This document shows, one piece after another, positions 26,644 through 35,232 of a DNA stretch of 64,000 nucleotides. Numbering within the stretch: position 1 is the first letter of the stretch; each line of letters starts with the position of its first letter. The stretch covers positions 2,728,001-2,792,000 of the forward strand of contig NC_013061.1 in the NCBI RefSeq assembly GCF_000023825.1. Direction: 5' to 3'. The translations under genes and the position numbers were made by a program. This DNA comes from Pedobacter heparinus DSM 2366 (lineage in GTDB: Bacteria > Bacteroidota > Bacteroidia > Sphingobacteriales > Sphingobacteriaceae). Below the pieces are notes generated by a model, which searched no databases, was not told the origin of the DNA, and saw nothing but the letters and a program-made list of their open reading frames with translations.

Positions 26644-26810
26644 ATTTTTCTTTAATATTTTATGGTTTTGTTAATAATAAAACAACAGGTAAACCTTGTT
26701 GTTCGGGGATGCGAAGATGGTAAAATTTACCAACATTCGGAGGGAAAATCTGACCTTTTTTATAACTCCTTAAGCAGCAAAAGAATAGAATTCTTGTTTA
26801 TCCCAACTCC

Positions 26811-26819
26811 TGTGGATAA
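26811..26819 (-). promoter_or_regulatory. DnaA box
   Basis: The plus strand reads TGTGGATAA, so the minus strand carries a perfect TTATCCACA. It lies in the 198-base spacer upstream of dnaA. Only one perfect box was found there; a second, poor match (TTATCCCAA) lies 15 bases away. The spacer also holds the short palindrome GGTAAAATTTACC at 26719-26731. Confidence 0.55.
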
Positions 26820-26841
26820 CTCTTTTTGTGTCTAAAAGCTT

Positions 26842-27519
26842 TTACCATTTCATCAAGTCCATCACCCTCAAAAATTCGGTCTGTACCGAAGCTTTCAGCT
26901 GCACTTGTTTACCGGTAACCGGGTGCAAAAACGTCAATTCCGATGCGTGGAGCAACATTGTAGTCATGTCCCAGGTCTCTTTAAAAAATTTATTCTGCTT
27001 GTTACAGCCATGTTTACGGTCCCCTATTATCGGATAGAATATATGTGCAAAGTGCTTGCGCAGCTGGTGCATACGTCCTGTTGTTGGACTGGCCTCAACC
27101 AGTGAATACCTGGAAGTAGGATGCTTTCCAAAAGCAATATCCAGCTCTGCACGCTTTAAAGTAACAAAAGCAGTAAATGCCTCCTGTATCGTCCCGTTCT
27201 CTTTGGCAAGCGGATAATCGATAGCCATCTGATCGGGTGCATAACCACGCAGTACAGCCAGGTATTTTTTTTGTACTTCCCCATTCATAAATTTCTGCTG
27301 CATTGCGGTTTCCACATCCTTCTCAAAAGCGAAAAGCAATAATCCCCCGGTTTTCCTGTCCAGTCGGTGTACTGGGCTAACATGCCTGTTTACCTGGTCT
27401 CTGAGCAACTGTAATGCAAACTCTTTCGCATCATTGGCTATCGATGACCGGTGTACCAGTAATCCATGTGGTTTATTGATGGCAATTAAATGGTCGTCCT
27501 GATATACAATTTCAAGCAT
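26842..27519 (-). CDS. RluA-family pseudouridine synthase (TruC-like)
   Basis: The 225-residue protein has the catalytic motif H51-R-L-D54-R-K-T-G-G, with D54 as the conserved Asp. It has no S4 RNA-binding domain. Short length and the INKPHGLLVHRS start are typical of the TruC branch, which modifies U65 of a tRNA, but the substrate cannot be fixed from the sequence. It is cytosolic. It lies 198 bases upstream of dnaA on the same strand and may share control with it. Confidence 0.85.
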   Translation of the reverse strand: MLEIVYQDDHLIAINKPHGLLVHRSSIANDAKEFALQLLRDQVNRHVSPVHRLDRKTGGLLLFAFEKDVETAMQQKFMNGEVQKKYLAVLRGYAPDQMAIDYPLAKENGTIQEAFTAFVTLKRAELDIAFGKHPTSRYSLVEASPTTGRMHQLRKHFAHIFYPIIGDRKHGCNKQNKFFKETWDMTTMLLHASELTFLHPVTGKQVQLKASVQTEFLRVMDLMKW

Positions 27520-27645
27520 TTACTTTTTTACACAAAGGTAAGGCTTTTCTCTATTATGCCCTACCCATTCTAATGCCCTCTTACAGGGTAGCATATAAAG
27601 ATATAGTAATAACAATATTAAAACATAATGAATACAGAATTAAAA

Positions 27646-27725
27646 TACCTTTAAGTTACCTTTCACTTACCCTTGAGATACCGTTGGAATACCATATATG
27701 GTATTCCAACGGTATCTCAAGGGTA
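27646..27725. repeat. 11-bp periodic TACC array ending in a 58-bp perfect palindrome
   Basis: TACC occurs at 27646, 27657, 27668, 27679 and 27690, exactly 11 bases apart. Its complement GGTA then occurs at 27700, 27711 and 27722, again 11 apart. The right part (27668-27725) is a perfect palindrome of 58 bp with no loop. Outer arms GAATACAGAATT (27630-27641) and AATTATGTATTC (27741-27752) match at 11 of 12 positions and extend the symmetry. The element sits in a 360-base gene-free spacer (27520-27879) between divergent genes. The same spacer has a smaller CTACCC/GGGTAG inverted repeat at 27561-27591. No coding sequence was found in it. Confidence 0.85.
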
Positions 27726-27879
27726 TTTTAATAGTATTACAATTATGTATTCATATTATAATTATTTAATTGTCACTATGTCGTCATATAAAACCCTTTA
27801 GTAAGGCTTCTCTTGATTTAATGCTATCTTTATAATCGCCTGTTATTGAAGGTGATTATAATCTAACCAAATATTAGCG

Positions 27880-28542
27880 ATGGCTATTGCAGAAAACGGC
27901 CCTGGTGGTAACCACAAGGGCAAATTAGGGAATGTGGTGTATTACATGCTGAATGGCAAAAATGTATCGCGTTTAATTGGTAAAACCACCAAACCTCCTA
28001 CTTTATTACAACTCGAATCCAGGCTGGCAACCAAAATGTGCAGCGCAGTGCTCAGCCGTTTGAAGGGCTTCATCAATACGGGCTTTAGCGTAGCTGCCAT
28101 TAAAACTAAGGACAATGCTTTTAATGAAGCCACCAAAGCCAACAAAAAGAACATCATCAAAGGAATATATCCCGATCTGGAAATTGCTTACGACCGGCTC
28201 CAGGTGAGCACAGGCCCTTTAATGCCTGCACAAAACTGGCTGGTAACGCCAACCGAAATTGGCTTGCAGTACAGCTGGGATACCGACCCGGAAATGCCCT
28301 GGCCGGAAGCTACCGACCAGGTGATGATGCTGGCCTATTTCCCTACAGAGGAAAAGGTATACTTTAACCTTTTTGGCAACAGCAGGTTATCGGGCAGTGA
28401 TGTGCTGGAAATTCCGCCTAGTATGCAGGGTAAATACATGGAAACCTATATCTCTTTTATTGCTGCCAACAGGAAACAGCTGGCTGACAGTACTTATACC
28501 GGGTATTTTAACCCCGAAACAGCTGAAACCTTAAATTCATAA
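27880..28542 (+). CDS. DUF6266-family protein, first of a tandem pair
   Basis: The 220-residue protein matches DUF6266 in layout: a Gly-rich N-terminus (GPGGNHKGKLGNVVYYMLNG), a central helical part with FNEATKANKKN, and C-terminal beta-strand segments ending YTGYF. No signal peptide, transmembrane helix or catalytic motif was found. The family is almost confined to Sphingobacteriia and its role is unknown. It is 2 bases ahead of a second, diverged DUF6266 gene, so the two are probably one transcript. The 58-bp palindrome lies about 155 bases upstream. Confidence 0.8.
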   Translation: MAIAENGPGGNHKGKLGNVVYYMLNGKNVSRLIGKTTKPPTLLQLESRLATKMCSAVLSRLKGFINTGFSVAAIKTKDNAFNEATKANKKNIIKGIYPDLEIAYDRLQVSTGPLMPAQNWLVTPTEIGLQYSWDTDPEMPWPEATDQVMMLAYFPTEEKVYFNLFGNSRLSGSDVLEIPPSMQGKYMETYISFIAANRKQLADSTYTGYFNPETAETLNS

Positions 28543-28544
28543 GC

Positions 28545-29186
28545 ATGGGTATACAAAGATCGGGGATCCTTGGTCCCTTCCGCAATAAAGTAGGGCCGGC
28601 AGTTGGCCGCCACCATATGGGCCAGGATCTGCTGCTCCCTCTTCCGCATACGAGCAATAAGCCGCCTACGCCGGCGCAAACGGAGGCGCGCCTTAAGTTT
28701 GGCCTGCTAAATAGCTTTTTAAAAAGAATTAAGCTGTTGGTAAATGTAGGTTTTAAGGCTTATGTAAAGCACAACAGCCCGGTAAATGAAGCTTATTCTT
28801 ACAATGCCGACCGGGCTTTTGTTAAAGATGGCGACAGTTTTTTGATCAACTATCCAAAAATGGTGTACAGCAGGGGGCATGTGGTTGGCCCTGAAGGGGC
28901 GCAGGTAAGCTCAGCGGATGGAAAGATCACTTTTAGCTGGCAGGCCCAGAAGCAGTCGGCCTATTGCCAGTATACCGATCTGGGCAGTTTTCTGGTGTAT
29001 CATCCTGTGAAGGACATGGCGGTTATTTTACAGGGTAAAGTGAACCGGTATGCTCAAAGTTTTGTAATCCAATTGCCTGTAGATTTTCCGGGTGACAAGG
29101 TGCATTGCTACATGAGCTTTGCTTCGGCCAATGGAAAATTGCAGGGGGATAGCTTGTATGTTGGGGAACTGGTGGTGGTAGCTTAA
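28545..29186 (+). CDS. DUF6266-family protein, second of a tandem pair
   Basis: The 213-residue protein is a diverged paralogue of the gene 2 bases before it. Both have the Gly-rich start (here GILGPFRNKVGPAVGRHHMG), a PPTxxQxxxRLxxGLL-type helix, an F/YNEA-like segment (PVNEAYSYN) and C-terminal strands ending in SLYVGEL. The basic and hydrophobic residues of the first segment differ much between the two copies, which points to separate roles rather than recent duplication. Function is unknown. It is convergent with the EnvC-like gene, 9 bases from its stop. Confidence 0.78.
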   Translation: MGIQRSGILGPFRNKVGPAVGRHHMGQDLLLPLPHTSNKPPTPAQTEARLKFGLLNSFLKRIKLLVNVGFKAYVKHNSPVNEAYSYNADRAFVKDGDSFLINYPKMVYSRGHVVGPEGAQVSSADGKITFSWQAQKQSAYCQYTDLGSFLVYHPVKDMAVILQGKVNRYAQSFVIQLPVDFPGDKVHCYMSFASANGKLQGDSLYVGELVVVA

Positions 29187-29195
29187 TTGTTAAAA

Positions 29196-30452
29196 TTATT
29201 TAGCAATCCAGGCTTCAGGATTCAGTTTGGTCTGCCCCCTCATGATCTCAAAATGCAAAACAGGGCCATCTTCTTTTGAAGCAACCACACCTAACGTTTG
29301 TTTGGTTTCAACCTTATTGCCTTTGGCTACACTAACCGTTTTTAAATTCTGATAAATGGTAAAATAATCCCCGTGCCTTAATGCTACGATATAGGTGCCA
29401 TATAATTCCCGTACAAATAAAACTTCCCCTTCAAATACGGCTTTCACTGCAGCTCCCTGTTCTGTTAAAATATTGATGCCATCATTGGTATAGTTGGCCT
29501 GCCCTTCTGTGTGGTTACCAAACCGCTCTACAATAGAATACTGTCCAACAGGCCATGGCAACCGGCCCCTGTTATTTTCAAAACCAGCAGATAGTTTTGC
29601 CGATTCAGGTGAAGCCGTTAAATAACTACTGTTCGTTTTTTCTTTTGCTACAGGCACAGGCCGGCCTTCTGCTATAGCCTTTTGAGCGGCAAGCCGTTCT
29701 TCTTCTTCAGCTTTTTTTCGGGCCAGTTCAATTTCACGCTGTATGGCCGATCTGATGGCCCGGTCAATTTCAGCCTGTTTACGCTTACGCGCTGCAATGT
29801 CCTGTCTGAATTGTTTTTCCTGACGGCTGATCTGGTTCAGCATCTGGGCCTGTTCTGTTTTATTTTTGCCCAGTTTTACTTTCTCCTGCTGCTGTTCTGT
29901 CAATAAATTGCTTTTCTCTTTCAGGTTTTTATCCAATACCACAATTTTGTATTCTATCTTTTTCTGGGTACCCTGTATATAATCAGCTTGTTTTTTACGG
30001 TATTGCCCAAATTGCTGGAAATATTTAATTCTTTTATAGGCCTGGTTAAAATTATCGGATGCAAAAATAAACATCATCTTTTCATAAGCATTCCTGTTGC
30101 GCTGGGCAAACCGTACCATTCCTGCATATTCGTTCTTCAGCTGGCCAAGCTGACTTTTTAAAGAATGAACTTCGTTCGTATTTTCATGGATCTGGTTATC
30201 CAGGTTTTTAACTTCAGAATTAATGATCGAAATTTTATTCTGCATCAGCCTGATCTTCGAGTTAATAGCCCTGATCTGGCCCATGGTAAGCCTTTTAGTG
30301 CTCGAAGTTTCATTAAGGTTCCTTTGCAACAAATCGATTTCCCGTTGTATGGCTTCTTTATTTCTTCTAAGCTCTGCACTGGTTTGTGCTAATGCAACAG
30401 TAGTAACACAAATAAAAAGGAATAGTAAAAATAATCTCTGTAGTAGCTTCAT
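29196..30452 (-). CDS. EnvC-like murein hydrolase activator (degenerate LytM domain)
   Basis: The 418-residue protein has a signal peptide (about 1-22), a long coiled-coil (about 25-255, rich in Gln, Lys, Glu) and a C-terminal LytM/M23 fold (about 315-418). The metal-binding motifs are lost: NYTNDGINI stands where HxGxD is expected and VLHFEI where HxHFE is expected. This is the EnvC pattern, in which a catalytically dead LytM domain activates cell-division amidases in the periplasm. The assignment is by analogy. It lies 27 bases from the cysM stop. Confidence 0.87.
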   Translation of the reverse strand: MKLLQRLFLLFLFICVTTVALAQTSAELRRNKEAIQREIDLLQRNLNETSSTKRLTMGQIRAINSKIRLMQNKISIINSEVKNLDNQIHENTNEVHSLKSQLGQLKNEYAGMVRFAQRNRNAYEKMMFIFASDNFNQAYKRIKYFQQFGQYRKKQADYIQGTQKKIEYKIVVLDKNLKEKSNLLTEQQQEKVKLGKNKTEQAQMLNQISRQEKQFRQDIAARKRKQAEIDRAIRSAIQREIELARKKAEEEERLAAQKAIAEGRPVPVAKEKTNSSYLTASPESAKLSAGFENNRGRLPWPVGQYSIVERFGNHTEGQANYTNDGINILTEQGAAVKAVFEGEVLFVRELYGTYIVALRHGDYFTIYQNLKTVSVAKGNKVETKQTLGVVASKEDGPVLHFEIMRGQTKLNPEAWIAK

Positions 30453-30479
30453 CGTATAACCAAAAATAGCAGATTAAAC

Positions 30480-31352
30480 CTATCCAAACAAGTCGCTGCT
30501 CAAATATCTGTCACCACGGTCACAAGCAATAAATACAATCATGCCCGATTTCAGTTCATTTGCCAAGTTCAATGAACAGGCCAGTGCTCCTCCGCTGCTC
30601 ATTCCGGCAAAAATCCCTTCAACTCTGGCCAGTTCACGTGCCTTCTCTGTAGCTTCCTGCTGTGAAACATCCATTATGCGGTCTACCCTGCTTGCATCAA
30701 ATATTTTTGGCAGATAAGCAGCCGGCCAGCGCCTGATGCCCGGTATAGAAGATTCTTCAGTTGGCTGACAACCAATAATCTGTATATTGGGATTCTGTTC
30801 CTTTAAAAACATAGAATTGCCCATAATACTGCCGGTAGTACCCATAGAACTTACAAAGTGGGTAATCTGCTGATTGGTATCGCGCCAGATTTCCGGTCCG
30901 GTAGTTTTATAATGGGCCAGATAATTATCGGGATTGGCAAACTGGTCCAGTAAAAAGTAGCCGTTCTTATCGCGCTGTTCTTCCGCATAGTCGCGGCATA
31001 CCTCTATAGATTCTAATAAAGTTACTTTAGCCCCAAAAGCTTCCATAGTCAATGTCCGTTCACGGGTAGAGCTTGCCGGCATAACCAGCTCAATCTCCAG
31101 GTCATAAATACTGGCAATCATGGCCAGTGCTATACCTGTATTCCCACTTGTTGCTTCAATTAACTTTGTTCCTTTTTTAATTTCGCCACGTTCCATTGCA
31201 CTGCGGATCATGTTTAATGCGGCCCTGTCTTTTACACTTCCACCCGGATTATTTCCTTCAAGCTTTGCAAATATCCTTACATCAGGGTTTGGATTCAATT
31301 TACTGATCTCTACAAGGGGTGTATTCCCCACAAATTCTACAATATTTCCCAT
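30480..31352 (-). CDS. cysM: Cysteine synthase, CysM type
   Basis: The start at 31352 (MGNIVEFVGNTPLVEIS, 290 residues) is preferred. A longer frame from 31439 would add 29 residues of unlikely composition overlapping cysE. The PLP lysine is in GGSVK41DR and the phosphate-binding loop is TSGNTG. The stretch GIRRWPAAYLPKIFDASRVD is typical of CysM rather than CysK. It makes cysteine from O-acetylserine and sulfide (CysM can also use thiosulfate). It starts 2 bases after cysE ends, so the two steps of cysteine synthesis are coupled in one operon. Confidence 0.92.
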   Translation of the reverse strand: MGNIVEFVGNTPLVEISKLNPNPDVRIFAKLEGNNPGGSVKDRAALNMIRSAMERGEIKKGTKLIEATSGNTGIALAMIASIYDLEIELVMPASSTRERTLTMEAFGAKVTLLESIEVCRDYAEEQRDKNGYFLLDQFANPDNYLAHYKTTGPEIWRDTNQQITHFVSSMGTTGSIMGNSMFLKEQNPNIQIIGCQPTEESSIPGIRRWPAAYLPKIFDASRVDRIMDVSQQEATEKARELARVEGIFAGMSSGGALACSLNLANELKSGMIVFIACDRGDRYLSSDLFG

Positions 31353-31354
31353 GT

Positions 31355-32167
31355 TTATTTTGGATCTTTTGTTTCTATAACTTTTACTGACGATTGGTGG
31401 TATACCGTTGACCTTGGTGGAACACTTTTGGTAAGCCATACATTTCCCCCAATTATGGAATGGGCACCAATATGAGTTTCACCTCCTAGTATTGTTGCAC
31501 CCGAATAAATGATTACATGGTCGTCTATAGTTGGATGGCGCTTGATATCTCTCATGTATTTTTCTACACTTAAAGCGCCTAATGTTACCCCCTGGTATAA
31601 TTTAACATGATTTCCAATTACAGTTGTTTCGCCTATAACCAAACCTGTACCATGATCTATATACAGATATTCACCTATTACAGCACCGGGATGAATGTCT
31701 ATGCCTGTCAAAGAGTGCGCATACTCAGTCATGATCCTTGGAATCAATGGAACGTCAGCTTTTAACAATGCATGCGCAATACGGTATAAGGCTATAGCCA
31801 GAAATCCAGGATAACTTCTGATCACTTCAAATTCACTTTTAGCAGCAGGATCTCCGTTTAACATAGCTGTTATGTCAGTATTCATTTTCCTGTAAAGCTC
31901 CGGAAGTTCATTAAAGAAATTGGCCACAATCAGTTCATTGTTACAATGTTCGCATGCTTTGGTTGAATTTAGTATGGTAATCAACTCCTTTTCCTGTCTT
32001 AAAAACATCCGTTTAATTTCGTTTACCGAATAATCTGGTGTGGTTAAACGTTCAGGATACAATAAGTTCATCAGGTTAATGAGCCATTCTGCAATCTCCT
32101 GATTTGAAGGTACGGGCTCAATGCTGTTTTGTTTATTAAAAATATGAAGATAAAATTCCTCGTTCAT
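31355..32167 (-). CDS. cysE: Serine O-acetyltransferase
   Basis: The 270-residue protein has an N-terminal helical part and a C-terminal left-handed parallel beta-helix of hexapeptide repeats (for example GAVIGEYLYIDHGTGLVIGE), with the catalytic His in DHGTG. It makes O-acetylserine from serine and acetyl-CoA, the precursor used by the neighbouring cysM. The two genes are 2 bases apart, so expression is coupled. The length and N-terminal part resemble the EpsC-type serine acetyltransferases rather than short CysE. It is cytosolic. Confidence 0.93.
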   Translation of the reverse strand: MNEEFYLHIFNKQNSIEPVPSNQEIAEWLINLMNLLYPERLTTPDYSVNEIKRMFLRQEKELITILNSTKACEHCNNELIVANFFNELPELYRKMNTDITAMLNGDPAAKSEFEVIRSYPGFLAIALYRIAHALLKADVPLIPRIMTEYAHSLTGIDIHPGAVIGEYLYIDHGTGLVIGETTVIGNHVKLYQGVTLGALSVEKYMRDIKRHPTIDDHVIIYSGATILGGETHIGAHSIIGGNVWLTKSVPPRSTVYHQSSVKVIETKDPK

Positions 32168-32224
32168 TTTAGTTGCGATTAAAAGCTCAGTTAGATACTA
32201 CAAAGAAATGAAATTAATTACTAT

Positions 32225-33679
32225 TTAACGAGCAGGTATTTCTTCCAGTACTTTCAAAAGATAGTTCCAGAACTTGTTCACCGAAGAAATCTGAACGCGT
32301 TCGTCTGGCGAATGTGCGCCATGGATATTGGGACCAAAAGAAATCATGTCCATTTCTGATAAATGGGCGCCTAAAATACCACATTCCAAACCGGCATGAC
32401 AGGCATTTACATTGGGTTCAGTCTTAAAATTAACCTTATACAAACTCCGCATCAGCGACAGTATTTCTGAAGCAGCATTGGGCTTCCACCCAGGATAATC
32501 GCCACTGCTGTTAACTTTACAACCCATATTCTCAAAAGCTGCCCCCACTGCAATAGCAACATCTTCCTTTGTGCTTTCTACACTGCTCCGCTGTAACGAT
32601 AAGGTAATAAATTCCCCGTCTTTAATGATCACTTTTGCCAGATTTGATGACGCTTCAACAAGTCCCGGAATTTCAGGGCTCATCCTGAACACGCCATTTG
32701 GCACTGCATATAGTGTATTGATGATCTCCATGTATTCTTCCTTTTCCAAAACCTCTGCAGGCAGTACTGTTTCTTCTGCAGTAATTTTCATAAAAGGTTC
32801 TATTGCATGGTATTCGGCTTTAATGACCTCCGTAAAATCTGCTATAAAGGAAAGAAATGCCTTTTTCTGATTTCCCGAAACTGCAACTACCGCAACAGAC
32901 TCACGTGGGATCGCATTTCTCAGGCTTCCACCTTCAACGCTGGCCAGCTGCAGGTCTAAAACTTTATTTCCATTATATAGCAGACGGTTCATCAGCTTAT
33001 TGGCATTGGCACGTCCCTTATGAATGTCCATTCCGGAATGCCCGCCAATCAGGCCTTTAATTGATATCTGGAACGCAGTGCTGTTTTTGGCAACAGGATG
33101 GGTATGATAATGATATGTAGTTGTTGTATCTATGCCGCCAGCACAACCAATGGTTAATTCTGTGTCTTCTTCAGTATCGAGGTTTAACAATATTTTTCCA
33201 GATAAATTAGACGGGTCAAGTTCCTTTGCACCGGTCATACCTGTTTCTTCATCTATGGTAAACAAGGCTTCAATGGTAGGGTGCACCAGGTCGGAAGCCG
33301 CCAGTATAGCCATAATTGTAGCTACACCAATTCCATTATCAGCCCCAAGGGTGGTGCCTCTGGCTTTTACCCAATCTCCATCAACATACATCTTAATGCC
33401 TTCCCTATCGAAATCAAAATCTGTATCGCTATTTTTTTGATGGACCATATCCAGGTGCGACTGCAGGATGACAGTTTGTTTATCCTTCATGCCCTCAGTT
33501 GCCGGCTTTTTGATCACAACATTTCCAACATGGTCTTTAATGGTTTCCAGTCCGAGCTGTTTGCCAAAAGCAAGCATAAATTTTATCACCTGGGTTTCTT
33601 TTTTTGAAGCACGGGGTATGGCATTTAAAGCAACAAAATTGTTCCATAGTGCCTTTGGTTCTAAATTTTCAACTTTCAT
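32225..33679 (-). CDS. pepD: Aminoacyl-histidine dipeptidase (M20 peptidase)
   Basis: The 484-residue protein is of the usual PepD length. It has the M20 metal-site segments SHLDMV, GADNGIG, DEETGM and a C-terminal GPNIHGAHSPDE region, all in the expected order. It cleaves Xaa-His and other dipeptides in the cytosol. A -7 element (TAGCTTTG) lies about 20 bases upstream. It may help use peptides brought in by the peptide-type SusCD system elsewhere in the window; that link is inference. Confidence 0.94.
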   Translation of the reverse strand: MKVENLEPKALWNNFVALNAIPRASKKETQVIKFMLAFGKQLGLETIKDHVGNVVIKKPATEGMKDKQTVILQSHLDMVHQKNSDTDFDFDREGIKMYVDGDWVKARGTTLGADNGIGVATIMAILAASDLVHPTIEALFTIDEETGMTGAKELDPSNLSGKILLNLDTEEDTELTIGCAGGIDTTTTYHYHTHPVAKNSTAFQISIKGLIGGHSGMDIHKGRANANKLMNRLLYNGNKVLDLQLASVEGGSLRNAIPRESVAVVAVSGNQKKAFLSFIADFTEVIKAEYHAIEPFMKITAEETVLPAEVLEKEEYMEIINTLYAVPNGVFRMSPEIPGLVEASSNLAKVIIKDGEFITLSLQRSSVESTKEDVAIAVGAAFENMGCKVNSSGDYPGWKPNAASEILSLMRSLYKVNFKTEPNVNACHAGLECGILGAHLSEMDMISFGPNIHGAHSPDERVQISSVNKFWNYLLKVLEEIPAR

Positions 33680-33699
33680 TACTCATTTACTATTTGTAA

Positions 33700-33707
33700 C
33701 AAAGCTA
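33700..33707 (-). promoter_or_regulatory. Bacteroidota -7 element for pepD
   Basis: The minus strand reads TAGCTTTG, an exact TAnnTTTG, 20 bases upstream of the pepD ATG. A proper -33 TTTG at 19-21 bases was not found. Confidence 0.4.
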
Positions 33708-33749
33708 GAAAGTTAAATCAATTTAAGTTTTAATCCTTCCCAATTCTTC

Positions 33750-35093
33750 TTAGCTCATCGAAGGAAATGATATTCCCTTGATTTTTCTAAACAATTCAAC
33801 TGCATAAATGTCTGTCATTCCAGATACAAAATCCAGTATGCTCTGTATTTTTGAATAAGTGTCCGTTTTTTCGGTTAAAAATTGTCTCGGAATTAATGCT
33901 ACAAGTTTTTTGTGATATTTGGATTCATCCTGCAGGTAAGCCGGAATAAACTCTTCCAGCAAACCACCCATAACCTGATAGCCCGCTACCTCAATTTGTA
34001 CTACAGATGAATAATTGTAAATCTTTTTAACAGAAATATTTTCGATTTCTTTCATCACCGATAAAAATGGTTCTTCAATAGCGTCCATCAAACTTTGGTT
34101 AAAGTTACCTTCCAGGATGCGCTGCTGTTCTTTAAAAAACACTGCCGAACACAGACCGATCAGGGTACTGATAGACTTGGCCCGCATTAAAGTGATTTTT
34201 GCATCATCATCATCTATTTCAGCAAGGCGCCCCTCCATCCTTTCATCCCTGCAAAGTGGCAGCAACAAGGCCTCTACTTCTTTATAGGAAAGGATTTTGA
34301 GCCGATGTGCGTCTTCCAGGTCAATGATATTATAACAGATGTCATCCGCTGCCTCTACCAGGTATACCAGCGGATGTCTTTTATAGACCAAAGGAGATTC
34401 CTGCGCTTTGATGAGGCCCATTTCCAGGGCAATTTTCTCAAAGCCGCTTTCTTCAGACTGGAAAAAGCCATATTTTTTGGTATAGATGTTTTTTTTATTG
34501 TGCCCCGCCAATGAGGCACAGGGATATTTTGCTATGGCGGCCAGGGTAGCATAAGTAAGTGCAAAGCCCCCGGTACCCTTACCGGTAAACGGGTGGGTTA
34601 AAATACGCAAAGCATTGGCATTTCCTTCAAAATGGATCAGATCTTCCCATTGTGCTGCTGTAACCTGCGACTGATAAATCTGTCCTGCTCCACTGGTAAA
34701 ATAACTTGAAATTGCCGCTTCTCCCGAGTGGCCAAAAGCAGGATTGCCAAGGTCGTGGGCCAGGCAGGCAGAAGCAATGATGTTTCCTATTTCGCAGAGT
34801 AGCGGACAGGAATCGTCTATTCCAGGATCCAGATCCTTTATCTTATTGTAAAATATTGTACCCATCGACCTGCCAACACTGGCTACTTCCAGGCTGTGGG
34901 TTAATCTGTTGTGCACAAATACACTGCCTGGTAAAGGAAATACCTGGGTTTTATTCTGCAACCTCCTGAACGGAGAAGAAAAGATGATCCTGTCGTAATC
35001 GCGCTGGAATTCAGACCTGGATTCCTTTTGGTTACCCATAAATCTATCTTCATTTCCCCAGCGTTTAGCCGATAATAATTTTTCCCAAACCAT
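33750..35093 (-). CDS. dgt: Deoxyguanosinetriphosphate triphosphohydrolase
   Basis: The 447-residue protein has the HD-domain metal site: His66 in R-L-T-H-S-L-E, H113-D114 in AHDLGNPAFGH, and a later Asp in EAADDICYN. The order and the segment DYDRIIFSSPFRRLQNKTQV are characteristic of Dgt enzymes, which split dGTP into deoxyguanosine and tripolyphosphate. It acts in the cytosol to control nucleotide pools. It follows pepD's promoter side by 70 bases and is on the same strand. No oddity was noticed. Confidence 0.95.
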   Translation of the reverse strand: MVWEKLLSAKRWGNEDRFMGNQKESRSEFQRDYDRIIFSSPFRRLQNKTQVFPLPGSVFVHNRLTHSLEVASVGRSMGTIFYNKIKDLDPGIDDSCPLLCEIGNIIASACLAHDLGNPAFGHSGEAAISSYFTSGAGQIYQSQVTAAQWEDLIHFEGNANALRILTHPFTGKGTGGFALTYATLAAIAKYPCASLAGHNKKNIYTKKYGFFQSEESGFEKIALEMGLIKAQESPLVYKRHPLVYLVEAADDICYNIIDLEDAHRLKILSYKEVEALLLPLCRDERMEGRLAEIDDDDAKITLMRAKSISTLIGLCSAVFFKEQQRILEGNFNQSLMDAIEEPFLSVMKEIENISVKKIYNYSSVVQIEVAGYQVMGGLLEEFIPAYLQDESKYHKKLVALIPRQFLTEKTDTYSKIQSILDFVSGMTDIYAVELFRKIKGISFPSMS

Positions 35094-35232
35094 AAATACT
35101 TCCTTAATTCCAATTGAATTTATTGTATAAAACAGCTGCGAATGTAAGTATTTATCGTTAAACGGAGATTGTTCGAAGATTTAACCTACCTTACAAGCTT
35201 AGCCCATTGGCTGGCTAAAAACAGGTTAAAAA

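Noticed and set aside
27646..27725. CRISPR array
   Set aside because: The 11-bp step leaves no room for spacers, and no cas gene is in the window.
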